64,000 nt of DNA from Ottowia massiliensis (lineage in GTDB: Bacteria; Pseudomonadota; Gammaproteobacteria; Burkholderiales; Burkholderiaceae_C): NCBI RefSeq assembly GCF_900240305.1, contig NZ_LT964854.1, positions 2,480,001 through 2,544,000 of the forward strand. Reading direction: 5' to 3'. Positions 48,031 through 57,845 of the stretch are shown here, one piece after another (position 1 is the stretch's first letter; every line of letters begins with the position of its first letter). Position numbers and translations under genes: made by a program. The notes beneath the pieces were generated by a model. The model ran no database searches, was not told the origin of the DNA, and saw nothing but the letters and a program-made list of their open reading frames with translations.

Positions 48031-49497
48031 ATGACAACACCGCCCCACACCCCCGATTCGCCCGCTTCTGCGGCGGCTGAAAACTCTTCCACGCCTGTTC
48101 CTGCACCCGCTGCCGCGCCTGCCTCTGGCGCACCGCAGGCGCCCGCTGGCCAGACGCCCGCTTCAGGCGCCGCGCCTGCGGGCAAGCCCATGCCCATTCC
48201 AGTGCGCGCCGCTGCGCCAGGCGCGGGCGGCAAGCCCAAGGCCGTCAAGCCGCCGCCCGTCACCGGCCCCTGGCGCTTTGCCACGCTGCTGATTGCGCCG
48301 CACCGGCTGGGCTTTTTCTCGGCCATGGTGGTGCTGGTGGCCGCCAGCTTTTGGTGGCTGGCCGTGCAGGCCGACCGCAGCTTTGGCGCGCTGGGCCTGT
48401 CCGCCACGCTCGCGCCCATCACCACGCATGCGGCGGTGATGGTGTTTGGCTTCATGCCGCTGTTTTTCTCGGGCTTTTTGTTCACTGCGGGGCCGCGCTG
48501 GCTGGGCGTGCCGCCGCACAAGCCCACTAAAACTGCGCCCTGCGTGGTGCTGCAAACGGCGGGCTGGCTGCTGTGGCTGGCCGGGGCGCACACGCACGCG
48601 GGCGTGGCGCTGGTCGGCATGGCGCTGGCGCTGGCGGGGCTGGCATGGATGGCGGCGCTGTTCTGGCAGCTGATCTTCGCCAGCCAGGAAGAAGACCGCG
48701 TGCACGGCAAGACAGTGGGCTACGGCGGCATCGTCGGCGTGCTCAGCCTGGGCGGCGCGCTGCTGGCGCTGCTGGCGCAGCGGCAAGACCTGGCGCTGCT
48801 GCTGGTGCGCACGGGGCTGTGGGGCTTCATCGTGGTGACCTACGTGGCCGTGGCGCACCGCATGATTCCGTTTTTCACCTCCAACGTGCTGCCCATGATT
48901 CAAATTTGGCGGCCCTTCTGGGTGCTGTGGCTGATGCTGGCCGTGTGCGCCTGGCAGGCGCTGGCGCTGTGGGTGCAGGCGCTGCTGGCGCCCGGCGCGT
49001 GGTGGACGGCGCTGGCGCTGGCGCTGGAAGCGGCCGCTGGCGGCGTGCTGCTGTGGCTGGCCATCGTCTGGGGGCTGGTGCAGAGCCTGAAGATCCGCCT
49101 GCTGGCCATGCTGCACGTGGGCTTTGTGTGGCTGGGGCTGACGATGGCCTACGGCGCGCTGGCGCGCGGCCTGCTGCTGTTTTTGGGGCATGACGTGCTG
49201 GGCCTGGGGCCGCTGCACCTGCTGGCCATGGGCTTTCTAGGCTCCATCATGCTGGCGATGGTCACGCGCGTGTCGTGCGGGCACAGCGGGCGGGCACTGG
49301 TGGCCGATTCCAGCGTGTGGACGCTGTTCTGGGTGTTCCAGCTGGCCGTCATCATCCGCACGGTGGCCGCCATTGACAGCGCGCCTATCTGGTTGATGTT
49401 CGTCACGGCGCTGATCTGGACGGCCGTCATGACCATCTGGAGCCTGCGCTTTGGCAACTGGTACGGCCGCCCGCGCAGCGACGGCAAGCCGGGTTGA
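48031..49497 (+). CDS. NnrS family membrane protein
   Basis: 488 residues from ATG at 48031. A ~70-residue Pro/Ala-rich N-terminus precedes about twelve transmembrane helices. NnrS signatures visible are PHRLGFFSAMVVLVAASFWWL, THAAVMVFGFMPLFFSGFLFTAGPRWLGV, YVAVAHRMIPFFTSNVLP, HVGFVWLGLTMAYG and FLGSIMLAMVTRVSCGHSGR with conserved His residues. NnrS proteins are haem/copper membrane proteins linked to nitric-oxide stress and denitrification. No other denitrification gene is nearby. The in-frame codons before 48031 have no SD. Confidence 0.9.
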   Translation: MTTPPHTPDSPASAAAENSSTPVPAPAAAPASGAPQAPAGQTPASGAAPAGKPMPIPVRAAAPGAGGKPKAVKPPPVTGPWRFATLLIAPHRLGFFSAMVVLVAASFWWLAVQADRSFGALGLSATLAPITTHAAVMVFGFMPLFFSGFLFTAGPRWLGVPPHKPTKTAPCVVLQTAGWLLWLAGAHTHAGVALVGMALALAGLAWMAALFWQLIFASQEEDRVHGKTVGYGGIVGVLSLGGALLALLAQRQDLALLLVRTGLWGFIVVTYVAVAHRMIPFFTSNVLPMIQIWRPFWVLWLMLAVCAWQALALWVQALLAPGAWWTALALALEAAAGGVLLWLAIVWGLVQSLKIRLLAMLHVGFVWLGLTMAYGALARGLLLFLGHDVLGLGPLHLLAMGFLGSIMLAMVTRVSCGHSGRALVADSSVWTLFWVFQLAVIIRTVAAIDSAPIWLMFVTALIWTAVMTIWSLRFGNWYGRPRSDGKPG

Positions 49498-49789
49498 GAA
49501 CAAGCTCCGGAAAGCGGCGAAGCAAAGTGAAATGCGCGCGCTCCGCAAAGGCATGAAGGCCGGAGCCAGGCCGCTTTGCCCTCGTTCCGGCCTTCTCCCG
49601 CATCTGCCGGAGGAAAAACCACAGGAGAAAACCACGGAAAAAGGGCTGCGGAAAATGGCCGCTCACAGGCTTTGCCTGACCGCCGCCGTGCATTGACCGC
49701 ATTGGCCTTTCTGGCGCGCAAAGCGCCCGCCAGCAAAGCGGGGGGGCAGGAGGCCCGCGCAGGGGTGGAGTGCCAAAAAATGGGCTGAA
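49498..49789. other. Intergenic region after nnrS, no gene recognised
   Basis: About 290 bases of high GC with no recognisable ORF, terminator or promoter, ending at family A copy 11. Confidence 0.4.
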
Positions 49790-49874
49790 TATGCTCTTGA
49801 ATCCGTAGCATGAGGTCCTACTGGAAACTGCGCGAGGCGGCATTTCGACCCCCTTTAATTTGCTCCTGTTTTTG
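49790..49874 (+). repeat. Dispersed repeat family A, copy 11
   Basis: TATGCTCTTGAATCCGTAGC, core ATGAGGTCCTACTGG, right box AATTTGCTCCTGTTTTTG. The boxes are 69 bp apart. Confidence 0.9.
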
Positions 49875-50065
49875 CGCAATATTCTTGTGCTGGCGGGCGG
49901 CGCAAGCGGGAAGCGGCCGCAAGAGGCGGCCTGTCAGGATGGGCGGCGAGGCCGCATTCGGCTGGGGTTCCCCGGCTGGAGATTCCCGGCTGGGGTTTCG
50001 CGCGCGCCAGCTCCCATCCGGCAGCCTGCCAGCGGCGTGAAAATTTATTTTTTTCAGGCCCGCCC

Positions 50066-52765
50066 ATGTCCGCCCCTGCTGCCAAAACCCGCCCGCCCGC
50101 CGATCCATCCGCTGACACGCTGGCCGCCTTGCGCGCGCGCTACCGCAGCCAGCGCCAGGCGCTGCTGGATGACATGCAGGCGTGCGCCCTGCCCGCAGCG
50201 CCGGCTTCGCGCCTGCCGCGCGCGATGGCGGCGCTGGCCCGTCTGGCCGATGAAACGCTGGCCGCCTTGTGGCAGCGCGCGGGCTTGCCGGGGGCGCTGG
50301 CGGCGGTGGGCGGCTACGGGCGCAGCGAGCTGTTTCCGTTTTCGGACGTGGATGTGCTGGTGCTGCTGCCGGATGAGGCCGGGCCGTCAGCTTCGCTGGA
50401 CGCTGCGGTATCGGCCTTTGTGGCCGCCTGCTGGGATGTGGGCCTGGAGGTGAGCCACAGCGTGCGCACCGTGGCGCAGTGTCTGGAGGCGGCGCGGCAA
50501 GACATCACCGCCTGCACGGCCTGGCTGGAAGCGCGCCGGGTGGCGGGCGATGCGGCGCTGCTGGCCCGCTTTGAGGCCGCTTTTGCCGCGCAGCTGGATC
50601 CGCTGGCTTTTCTGGCGGCCAAGCAGCTCGAGCAGCGCCAGCGCCACGCCAGGCAGCAAGACACGCCCTACGCGCTGGAGCCTGATTGCAAGGAGTCGCC
50701 CGGCGGCCTGCGCGATTTGCACACCATCCGCTGGGTGGCGCGCGCAGCCGGTTTCGGGCGCAGCTGGGCCGATCTGGCCCGCAGCGTGGCCACGGCGCGC
50801 GAGGCGCGGCAGCTGGCGCGCAATGAGCGGCTGCTGTGGCTGATTCGCGCGCGCCTGCACTTGCTGGCCGGGCGGCACGAAGACCGGCTGGTGTTCGAGC
50901 GGCAGGCTGCCGTGGCCGCCGCTTTTGGCTATGAAAACCGCTTTGACGCGCGGGGCCGCCTGGCCCAGCGCGCCAGCGAGCAGCTCATGCGCCGCTACTA
51001 CTGGTGCGCCAAGGCCGTGGTGCAGCTGAGCGAAATCCTGCTTCAGGTCATGGCCCAGCGCCTGCGCGCCGCGCGCGAGGCGCCGCCGCCGGCGCGCCGC
51101 ATCAACGCCTGGTTTTCCGAAACCGATGGCGCGCTGGACATCAACCGCGACGATCTTTACCAGCGCCACCCGCGCGCCATCTTGCAAACCTTCTGGCTCT
51201 ACCAAAGCCGCCCGGAGGTGCAGTCGCTTGGCGCCCGCACGCTGCGCGCGCTCTACAACGCCCGCGCGGCGATGGACGGGCGCTTTCGCGCCGACCCCGC
51301 CAATCACGCCCTGTTCATGCGCATGCTCAAGGCCCCGGCGGGGCAGACGCACGCGCTGCGACTGATGAACCGCACCAGCGTGCTGGGGCGCTATTTGTGG
51401 GTTTTCCGCCGCATCGTGGGGCAGATGCAGCACGATTTGTTTCACGTCTACACCGTCGATCAGCACACGCTCATGGTGCTGGGCAACATGCGGCGCTTTT
51501 TCATGCCCGAATTCGCGCACGAATACCCCTTGTGCTCGCAACTGGCGCAAGGCTGGCAGCGGCCCTGGGTGCTTTACGTGGCCGCGCTGTTTCACGACAT
51601 CGCAAAGGGGCGCGGGGGCGATCATTCCGAGCTGGGCGCGCGCGAAGTGCGGCGCTTTTGCCGCCAGATGGGCATACGCGGCGATGACGCGGCGCTGGCC
51701 GAATTTCTGGTGCGCGAGCACCTGGGCATGAGCCAGGTGGCGCAAAAGCAGGACGTGAGCGACCCGGCCGTCATCGCCCGCTTTGCCGCGCGCGTGCAAA
51801 CGCAGCGCCGGCTCGCCGGGCTGTATCTGCTGACGGTGGCCGACATACGCGGCACCAGCCCCAAGGTGTGGAACGGCTGGAAAGACCGCCTGCTGCAAGA
51901 CCTGTATCACGCCACCGCCCGCCACCTGGGCGGCCACGCGGCCAGCGCCAGCGCACTGGCCGCCAGCCGCCAGCGCCAGGCCCTGGCCCTGCTGCCTGCC
52001 GGCGGGCACGCCGCCGCCCGCAGCCTGTGGGCCACGCTGGACGGCAGCTACTTCACCCGCCACAGCGCCGGCGAAATCGCCTGGCACGCGCAAAGCCTGC
52101 TCCATGAAGGCAGCGGCGCAGCCGAAGGCCGCCCCGTCATCGCCGCGCGCGGCGCCCCCGGCGGCGAGGGCCTGCAAGTGCTGGTTCACGCGCCCGACCA
52201 GCCCGACCTTTTCGCGCGCCTTTGCGGCTGGTTCCACCGCGCGGGCCTGTCCATTCACGACGCGCGCATTCACACCAGCCGCAGCGGCTGGGCGCTGGAC
52301 ACCTTCCAGATCAGCAGCGCCCACCCCCTGGCTGGCGAGGCAGACGCTGGCGAAGCCGACGAACAAAAGGCCGCCATGGCCGCGCTCATCGCCCGCGTGC
52401 AAACGGGCCTGGCGGCGGCCCTTGCCAGCCGCGCCGCGCTGCCCGCCGTGCGGCTGGGCCGCCAGTCCGCCCGCGTGCGCAGCTTTCCCCTCACGCCCCA
52501 TGTGGAATGGCAGTCCGACGACAGCGGCCAGCGCTGGCGGCTCAGCGTCACGGCCAGCGACCGCGCTGGCCTGCTCTACGGCATCAGCCGCGTGCTGGCC
52601 GCGCACGGCATCAGCGTGGAACTGGCCCGCATCAGCACCCTGGGCGAGCGCGCCGAAGACACCTTCTTGCTGCACAGCCCCGATCTGGCCCATGCCAGCG
52701 TGCAAATGCAAGTGGAGCAGGAGCTGATTGCCGCCTTGCAGGGCAGCCCGCCCGCCAAGGCGTGA
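50066..52765 (+). CDS. glnD: [Protein-PII] uridylyltransferase/uridylyl-removing enzyme GlnD
   Basis: 899 residues, full length. The nucleotidyltransferase domain has GGYGRSELFPFSDVDVLVLLP (~residues 81-100). The HD hydrolase domain has ALFHDIAKGRGGDHSELG (~507-525), and two C-terminal ACT domains occur (LQVLVHAPDQPDLFARLCGWF and WRLSVTASDRAGLLYGISRVL). It senses glutamine and uridylylates PII, which controls glutamine synthetase adenylylation (glnA at 7257) and NtrBC. The TGA stop is followed at once by GCGCCTGTTCA, a family B edge. Confidence 0.97.
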   Translation: MSAPAAKTRPPADPSADTLAALRARYRSQRQALLDDMQACALPAAPASRLPRAMAALARLADETLAALWQRAGLPGALAAVGGYGRSELFPFSDVDVLVLLPDEAGPSASLDAAVSAFVAACWDVGLEVSHSVRTVAQCLEAARQDITACTAWLEARRVAGDAALLARFEAAFAAQLDPLAFLAAKQLEQRQRHARQQDTPYALEPDCKESPGGLRDLHTIRWVARAAGFGRSWADLARSVATAREARQLARNERLLWLIRARLHLLAGRHEDRLVFERQAAVAAAFGYENRFDARGRLAQRASEQLMRRYYWCAKAVVQLSEILLQVMAQRLRAAREAPPPARRINAWFSETDGALDINRDDLYQRHPRAILQTFWLYQSRPEVQSLGARTLRALYNARAAMDGRFRADPANHALFMRMLKAPAGQTHALRLMNRTSVLGRYLWVFRRIVGQMQHDLFHVYTVDQHTLMVLGNMRRFFMPEFAHEYPLCSQLAQGWQRPWVLYVAALFHDIAKGRGGDHSELGAREVRRFCRQMGIRGDDAALAEFLVREHLGMSQVAQKQDVSDPAVIARFAARVQTQRRLAGLYLLTVADIRGTSPKVWNGWKDRLLQDLYHATARHLGGHAASASALAASRQRQALALLPAGGHAAARSLWATLDGSYFTRHSAGEIAWHAQSLLHEGSGAAEGRPVIAARGAPGGEGLQVLVHAPDQPDLFARLCGWFHRAGLSIHDARIHTSRSGWALDTFQISSAHPLAGEADAGEADEQKAAMAALIARVQTGLAAALASRAALPAVRLGRQSARVRSFPLTPHVEWQSDDSGQRWRLSVTASDRAGLLYGISRVLAAHGISVELARISTLGERAEDTFLLHSPDLAHASVQMQVEQELIAALQGSPPAKA

Positions 52766-52837
52766 GCGCCTGTTCAGCGAACCTGTTCAACGTTTGGCTG
52801 CAAGACGCCAACCGCAGACGGGCCTTGAACAGGCTCC
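52766..52837 (+). repeat. Family B repeat directly after glnD
   Basis: Starts GCGCCTGTTCA at the glnD stop. An inner pair GAACCTGTTCAA (52779-52790) and TTGAACAGGCTC (52825-52836) forms a short inverted-repeat element. It looks like nested or shortened copies. Confidence 0.6.
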
Positions 52838-52864
52838 GAAAGCCAGCGCTGGCCAGATTTCATT

Positions 52865-52949
52865 AAAAACAGGAGCAAATTCAAAGGGCACAAAAAGGCT
52901 CTTGCGCCCGTTTCACCAGGACATACCGCTATGGGTTCAGGAGCAAGAA
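52865..52949 (-). repeat. Dispersed repeat family A, copy 12
   Basis: Minus copy: CTTGCTCCTGAACCCATAGC, core GGTATGTCCTGGTG, right box TTTGAATTTGCTCCTGTTTT. It is antisense to the flanking genes. Confidence 0.88.
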
Positions 52950-53157
52950 AATGGCCGCTTCCGCCTGCCTATGCGCAACACGGCATCGGCAGCGCGCATG
53001 AAGCAGGGGGCCGCGATCAGGCCCATCGCCTGAAGCCCCGCTGGCGATGCTGACGGCTGGCCGCAAGCTGCGGGGCGAAGGCCGTTTCCGGCCGCCGCGC
53101 CGGCCCCCTTGGCCCTTTTCGCCCCTTCCTACAATCGCGCCCCACTGCAAAACCCGG

Positions 53158-54963
53158 ATGCCCCTCACGATGCCGCCTGACACACCTGCCGCCGCCCCAA
53201 GCCCGTCTGCCGAACGCCCGCTCAAGGCCCGTCTGGCACGGCTGTGGGCCTATTTCAGGCAGTACCGCATCGGCTGGATCATGGCCGTGGCCGGCACGCT
53301 CATTGGCGGATTGAGCGAGGCCACCATTCCCGCCCTGCTCAAGCCCCTGCTGGACGAGGGCTTCACCCAGCGCACCCTGCCCGTTTGGGCGCCGGGGGTG
53401 GTCATCGTCGGGCTGTTCGGCCTGCGGGCGATGGCCAACTTCGCCAGCCAGTACGCGCTGGCGCGCATCGCCAATGACGGCATGGTGCTGCTGCGCCGCC
53501 AGCTTTTCGCGCGGCTGCTGGATGCCGATCTGGCCCTGTTCGCCAGCCAATCGGCCAGCCGCCTGGCCAACACCATCGTCTATGAAGTGCAAAACGGCTC
53601 GGCCATGCTGGTGCAGGCCATGCTCACCGCCGCGCGCGACGCCGTCACCGTCGCCGGCCTCATGGCCTATCTGCTCTATCTGAACTGGCAGCTCACGCTC
53701 ATCGTGCTGGTGCTCGCGCCCGTGGTGGCCTACATCATGAAAGTGATGTCGCGGCTGCTGTACCGCGTGACGCAGCAAAGCCAGGCCGCCACGGACGCGC
53801 TCGCCTACGTGGTGGAAGAAAACGTGCTGGCCCACCGCATGGTGCGCCTGCACGGCGCGCAAGCGGCGCAAGCGGCGCGCTTTGAGTCGCTGAGCCTGCA
53901 ACTGCGCCGCCTGGCGCTGAAAGCCACGCGCGCCGCCGCAGGCACCACGCCGCTGACGCACTTGGTGTCGGCCGTGGCGCTGTCGCTGGTCATTGGCATT
54001 GCCCTCTCGCAAGGGCAGCAGGGGCAGTCCAGCGCGGCCAGCAACGTCACCGTGGGCGGCTTCATTGCCTTCATCGGCGCCATGCTCATGCTGATTGCGC
54101 CCGTGCGGCGCCTGTCGGAAGTGGTGCACCCCATCACCCGCAGCCTGGCCGCGCTGGAGCGCGGGCTGGACTTGCTCGACAGCGTGCCGCCTGAAGCCGC
54201 CCCCGCCGCGCCCATCACCCCCCCGCCCCGCGTGCGCGGCGAAGTCACGCTGCAAAACGTGCGCGTGGCCTACCCGGATGCCGAAGCGCCCGCGCTGGCG
54301 GGCATCAGCCTGCACATTGAAGCGGGGCAAACCGTCGCCCTTGTCGGCCCCTCCGGCGCGGGCAAAACCACCCTCGTCAATTTGCTGCCGCGCTTTGTCG
54401 TGCCCAGCGCGGGGCAGGTGCTGCTGGACGGAACGGACACTGCCCGCTGGCCCTTGCAGCACTTGCGCGCGCAGTTTTCCCTCGTCAGCCAGGATGTGGT
54501 CATGTTCAACGACACCGTGGCTGCCAACGTGGCCCTGGGCGACGCCAGCCCCGACCGCGCCCGCATCGAACAGGCCCTGCGCGACGCCAACCTGATCGAA
54601 CACGTGGCCACCCTCGCGCAAGGCATGGACACCGTGCTCGGCCACAACGCCACGCAACTCTCGGGCGGCCAGCGCCAGCGCCTGGCCATCGCCCGCGCCC
54701 TCTACAAAAACGCGCCCGTGCTGCTGCTGGACGAAGCCACCAGCGCGCTCGATACCGAAAGCGAGCGCCTTGTGCAGCAGGCCATCGCGCGCGCCATGAA
54801 GGGGCGCACCACCTTCGTCATCGCCCACCGCCTCTCCACCGTGGAGCACGCCGACCGCATCCTCGTCATGGAGCGCGGCCAGATCGTGGAAGACGGCAAC
54901 CACGCCAGCCTGCTGGCCGCTGGCGGCCTCTACGCCCGGCTGCACAGCAGCAGCCAGCTCTAG
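53158..54963 (+). CDS. msbA: ABC transporter ATP-binding/permease, MsbA-like lipid exporter
   Basis: 601 residues from ATG at 53158; 53170 is an alternative. Six transmembrane helices (IMAVAGTLIGGLSEATIPALLKPLLDEGF at the start) are followed by an ATPase with Walker A GPSGAGKTTLVNLLPRF, signature LSGGQRQRLAIARAL, Walker B VLLLDEATSALD and H-loop IAHRLSTVEHADRI. The motif ATIPALLKPLLDEGF and overall length fit the MsbA lipid A flippase. A close multidrug-exporter paralogue cannot be fully excluded. The TAG stop is followed by GAGCCTGTTC, the end of an IS remnant. Confidence 0.9.
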   Translation: MPLTMPPDTPAAAPSPSAERPLKARLARLWAYFRQYRIGWIMAVAGTLIGGLSEATIPALLKPLLDEGFTQRTLPVWAPGVVIVGLFGLRAMANFASQYALARIANDGMVLLRRQLFARLLDADLALFASQSASRLANTIVYEVQNGSAMLVQAMLTAARDAVTVAGLMAYLLYLNWQLTLIVLVLAPVVAYIMKVMSRLLYRVTQQSQAATDALAYVVEENVLAHRMVRLHGAQAAQAARFESLSLQLRRLALKATRAAAGTTPLTHLVSAVALSLVIGIALSQGQQGQSSAASNVTVGGFIAFIGAMLMLIAPVRRLSEVVHPITRSLAALERGLDLLDSVPPEAAPAAPITPPPRVRGEVTLQNVRVAYPDAEAPALAGISLHIEAGQTVALVGPSGAGKTTLVNLLPRFVVPSAGQVLLDGTDTARWPLQHLRAQFSLVSQDVVMFNDTVAANVALGDASPDRARIEQALRDANLIEHVATLAQGMDTVLGHNATQLSGGQRQRLAIARALYKNAPVLLLDEATSALDTESERLVQQAIARAMKGRTTFVIAHRLSTVEHADRILVMERGQIVEDGNHASLLAAGGLYARLHSSSQL

Positions 54964-55398
54964 GAGCCTGTTCCCAAAATCATCCCAAGAGCCTGACCAT
55001 GCGCCGGATGCAGGCAATCTTCACGAATGCTTCGGCTGTAGAAGGCGGTGACCTCGTAGGCCTTGGAGAGCCTGCGAGATTGACCCAGCCAGGCAGAGGT
55101 TCTCTCCACAATCCAGCGCTTGGGCAGCGCCTCAAAAACATGCCGCTGGCGGCGCTTGATTACCCGCATGTTCCAGCCAGACATGCTCAGCGCCAATTGA
55201 TCAGACTGCCCGCATAGCCGCCGCCGGCAAAGATGGTTTAGAGGCAATCAAGGCGCAAGAACAGCCGCACCAGCAAAGCCCTGGCTCCTGCCCGGTCTTT
55301 CATTGTCCTGGGCGCTGCGCCCCCGGGACATCCTCTCTTGTTCATTTCAGCAAAGCGTTTGGCCAGCACTGGTCTCGGGGGAGGGCTTTGAACAGGTT
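54964..55398 (-). mobile_element. Decayed IS5-family element with terminal inverted-repeat-like ends
   Basis: Left end GAGCCTGTTCCCAAAATC abuts the msbA stop codon; right end GCTTTGAACAGGTTC (55384-55398) is roughly its inverse. The left part contains the transposase C-terminal relic. The element is only ~435 bp, so it is internally deleted. Its ends resemble those of family B repeats, making an element of this type the likely parent. Confidence 0.55.
54990..55215 (-). pseudogene. IS5-family transposase C-terminal relic
   Basis: The minus frame reads RHVFEALPKRWIVERTSAWL, then GQSRRLSKAYEV and TAFYSRSIREDCLHP. This is the conserved RWVVERTFAWLxxxRRLSKDYE block with the catalytic Glu of the DDE triad. 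The upstream two thirds of the transposase are missing. Confidence 0.85.
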
Positions 55399-55470
55399 CT
55401 GCGGCCGGTTGGGCCTGGAAATCCAGCAAATGGAATCCGTCTGAAAACCGCGCCGCCTGGGCCGAGCGCG

Positions 55471-56421
55471 TCAATGATCCTGCCTGCGCCCCCAGTGCAT
55501 CAGCGCCATGCCCAGCACGGCCACCGCGCCGCCCGTGGCCAGGGAAATATGCACAGGCTCGCCCAGCCATAGCGCGGCCAGGCCCATGCCGAAAACGGGC
55601 ACCAGCGTCAGATAGGCCGCTGCGCCGCCCGCGCCCAGCGCCTTCACGCCGCCGAAGTAGAGCGAATAAGCCACAGCCGTGCCCAGCAGCGCCAGCGCCA
55701 GCAGAGCGGCCCAGCCTTGCGCTGGCGCGTGCCAGGCCGTGCGCCAGCCCGCCACGCCGTCCACAGCCAGGCTGGCGGCCAGCAGCATCAGCCCGCCCAG
55801 CGCCGTGGTGGCCGTGGCGGTGGTGTAAGCATCCATGCCGGTCAGCACGGCGCGGCCTGCCAGGGTGTAGCCCGCCCATAGAACCACGCAGCCCAGAATC
55901 AGCCACTCGCCGCGCCCCAGCCCGCCGTCCAGCAGCTGCAGCGGCTGTCCGTGCGAGATGGCGAACGCCGCCCCGCCCACGGCCAGCGCCATGCCCAGCG
56001 CAATCAGCCCATTGAGCCGCTCGCCAAACAGCAGCGCTCCGCACAGCAGCGTCAGGGCGGGCGTGAGCGTGGTGATGACTGCCGCGCGGCTGGCGGGAAT
56101 GAGCCGCAGCCCGCTCATGAAACACGCCGCGTAGCCAAACACCCCCAGCGCCGCAGCCGCCGCCAGGCGCACCCACTGCCGCCCTGGCAGCGCCAGCATG
56201 GCGCGCAGCCGCCCCGCGCGCCGCATCCACCACAGCAGCGCCGCGCTGGCGACCACGCAGCGCCAGGCGGCGGCCGTCAGCGGCGGCATGCTGCCTGCCA
56301 GCACCCGGCCCCATGACCAGGTGGCGCCCCACAGCACAGCCATCAGCAGCAATTGCAAGTGCACGCGCCACAGCGCCTGAGGCCGGGCCGGCGTGGCGGG
56401 CGGAGAAGAGGAAAGATTCAT
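55471..56421 (-). CDS. EamA/DMT-family transporter
   Basis: 316 residues from ATG at 56421, with ten predicted helices in two EamA repeats. Repeat 1 includes LMAVLWGATWSWGRVLA and IPASRAAVITTLTPALTLLCGALLFGERL. Repeat 2 includes GCVVLWAGYTLAGRAVLTG and AAAYLTLVPVFGMGLAALWLGEPV. Such drug/metabolite transporters export amino acids or metabolites; the substrate is unknown. Upstream in-frame codons to 56493 encode a basic stretch and are less likely. It is divergent from the gamma-carbonic anhydrase gene. Confidence 0.88.
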   Translation of the reverse strand: MNLSSSPPATPARPQALWRVHLQLLLMAVLWGATWSWGRVLAGSMPPLTAAAWRCVVASAALLWWMRRAGRLRAMLALPGRQWVRLAAAAALGVFGYAACFMSGLRLIPASRAAVITTLTPALTLLCGALLFGERLNGLIALGMALAVGGAAFAISHGQPLQLLDGGLGRGEWLILGCVVLWAGYTLAGRAVLTGMDAYTTATATTALGGLMLLAASLAVDGVAGWRTAWHAPAQGWAALLALALLGTAVAYSLYFGGVKALGAGGAAAYLTLVPVFGMGLAALWLGEPVHISLATGGAVAVLGMALMHWGRRQDH

Positions 56422-56545
56422 GAAGAGCGATTTTCGGCGCTTGCCCGCCGCGCGCGGCCTGCCGGGCTGCCGACCCGTCTTCTGGCCTTCCATGCTGGCC
56501 TCCTAGAATGAACTTCCGCATCACCCCAGCAGAGGAAAACCGAGC

Positions 56546-57103
56546 ATGCCCCTTTACGCCGTCAATGACTTTTCGCCACAGGTGCACCCCAGCGCCTGGG
56601 TGGCCCCTTCCGCCGAAATCATGGGCCAGGTGCTGGTGCAGGCCGATGCCAGCGTGTGGTTCGGCTGCGTAGTGCGCGGCGACGTGGAGCGCATCCGCAT
56701 TGGCGCAGGCGCCAACGTGCAAGACTTGAGCGTGCTGCACGCCGACCCTGGCGCGCCGCTGACCATAGGCGAGCGCGTCACCGTCGGCCACAAGGCCATG
56801 CTGCACGGCTGCACCATAGGCGAAGAAAGCCTGATCGGCATCGGCGCCGTCGTGCTCAATGGCGCGCGCATTGGCCGGCACTGCCTGGTAGGCGCGGGCG
56901 CTCTGGTGACCGAGGGCAAGGAGTTTCCGGACGGCAGCCTGATCATCGGCAGCCCTGCCCGCGTGGCGCGCGCCCTCACGCCAGAGCAGATCGAGGGCCT
57001 GCGCCGCAGCGCCCAGCACTACATCGACAACGCCCGCCGCTTTCGCGCCACCCTGCGCGATCTGACCCCGCTCCCCCAATCGCGCGCGGACTGCCTGCCA
57101 TAA
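56546..57103 (+). CDS. Gamma-carbonic anhydrase family protein (left-handed beta-helix)
   Basis: 185 residues. Hexapeptide repeats run through the centre (ASVWFGCVVRGDVERIRIGAGANVQDLSVLH, GERVTVGHKAMLHGCTIGEESLIGIGAVVLNGARIG), with the three zinc-binding histidine positions (VLHAD, VGHKAMLH) conserved. It resembles E. coli YrdA/CaiE-type proteins more than Cam. It probably binds metal, but carbonic anhydrase activity is not guaranteed. AGAGGA lies 9 nt upstream of ATG. Confidence 0.92.
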   Translation: MPLYAVNDFSPQVHPSAWVAPSAEIMGQVLVQADASVWFGCVVRGDVERIRIGAGANVQDLSVLHADPGAPLTIGERVTVGHKAMLHGCTIGEESLIGIGAVVLNGARIGRHCLVGAGALVTEGKEFPDGSLIIGSPARVARALTPEQIEGLRRSAQHYIDNARRFRATLRDLTPLPQSRADCLP

Positions 57104-57721
57104 ATTGCAGGCAGGGCTCCAGGCAGGGGCTTGCGCCGCCCACGCGCCATTTGCGGAAATGGCTGGTTCGGGAATCATGAAGATTTTCATGAAAGAAAAA
57201 GAATCATGATGCCCCGATTCAATTCATTCTTGTGCTGACAGCCCTATTTCTGGCGAAAACCAGAGCGCGGACATGAATCCGCCCCGTCCGCAAAAGAAAA
57301 CCGGCAGGCAAAAAAATATTGGTTGGAGTTTGAACGCGAGGTTATTGCACCCCCAATCCAAAGGCGCCTTGCCCAAGGCGCAAAAAATGGAGGACAAGAA
57401 ATAGCGCCTTCGGGCAAGGCCGGAAAAATCGGGCGAATGCAGAAAAAAGAGCGCCCGAAAAACAGTTCATTTCCCCCGGCAGACTGAACAGGTGATGAAT
57501 AGGGCGTTAAGTATGGCCATGCAGCAGCGATGAATTCCGCCCTGGCTAAACGATGAAAACCCATACACCACGCTCGCGGTCGAACAAGACACGCCATTCA
57601 CGCCACTGTCATGACTGCAATCGCCGCGTCAGTCTTCACGCCGCAAATCAATCGCCCATGTTTGCTTGTGCTCTTCAGCCCTTGCGCCTAAATCGCCTGT
57701 CTCACCTGCCAGACTCACTCA
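57104..57721. other. Intergenic region, no gene recognised
   Basis: About 620 bases with locally lower GC. A short hairpin GCGCCTTG-CC-CAAGGCGC at 57363-57380 lacks a T run in either useful direction. Minus-strand ORF 57244-57597 has no SD or known motif. No repeat was seen before family A at 57722. Confidence 0.5.
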
Positions 57722-57805
57722 AAAAAAGGAGCAAATTTGAAGGGGTTGAAATGCCGCTTGGCGCAGTTTCATCTAGGACGTCATGCTATGAAGAGAGGAG
57801 CAAAA
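57722..57805 (-). repeat. Dispersed repeat family A, copy 13
   Basis: Minus copy: TTTTGCTCCTCTCTTCATAGC boxes (one base over 20 not needed: GCTCCTCTCTTCATAGC), core ATGACGTCCTAGATG, right box CAAATTTGCTCCTTTTTTT. It lies between convergent genes. Confidence 0.9.
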
Positions 57806-57845
57806 ACAGCTGCCACGCAGGCCAAGAAAATCCGGTATGACAGGC

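Noticed and set aside
57363..57380. Rho-independent terminator after the gamma-carbonic anhydrase gene
   Set aside because: Perfect 8-bp stem with a 2-nt loop, but it is followed by A on the plus strand and lacks a T tract on the minus strand; it is also ~260 bp from the stop codon.
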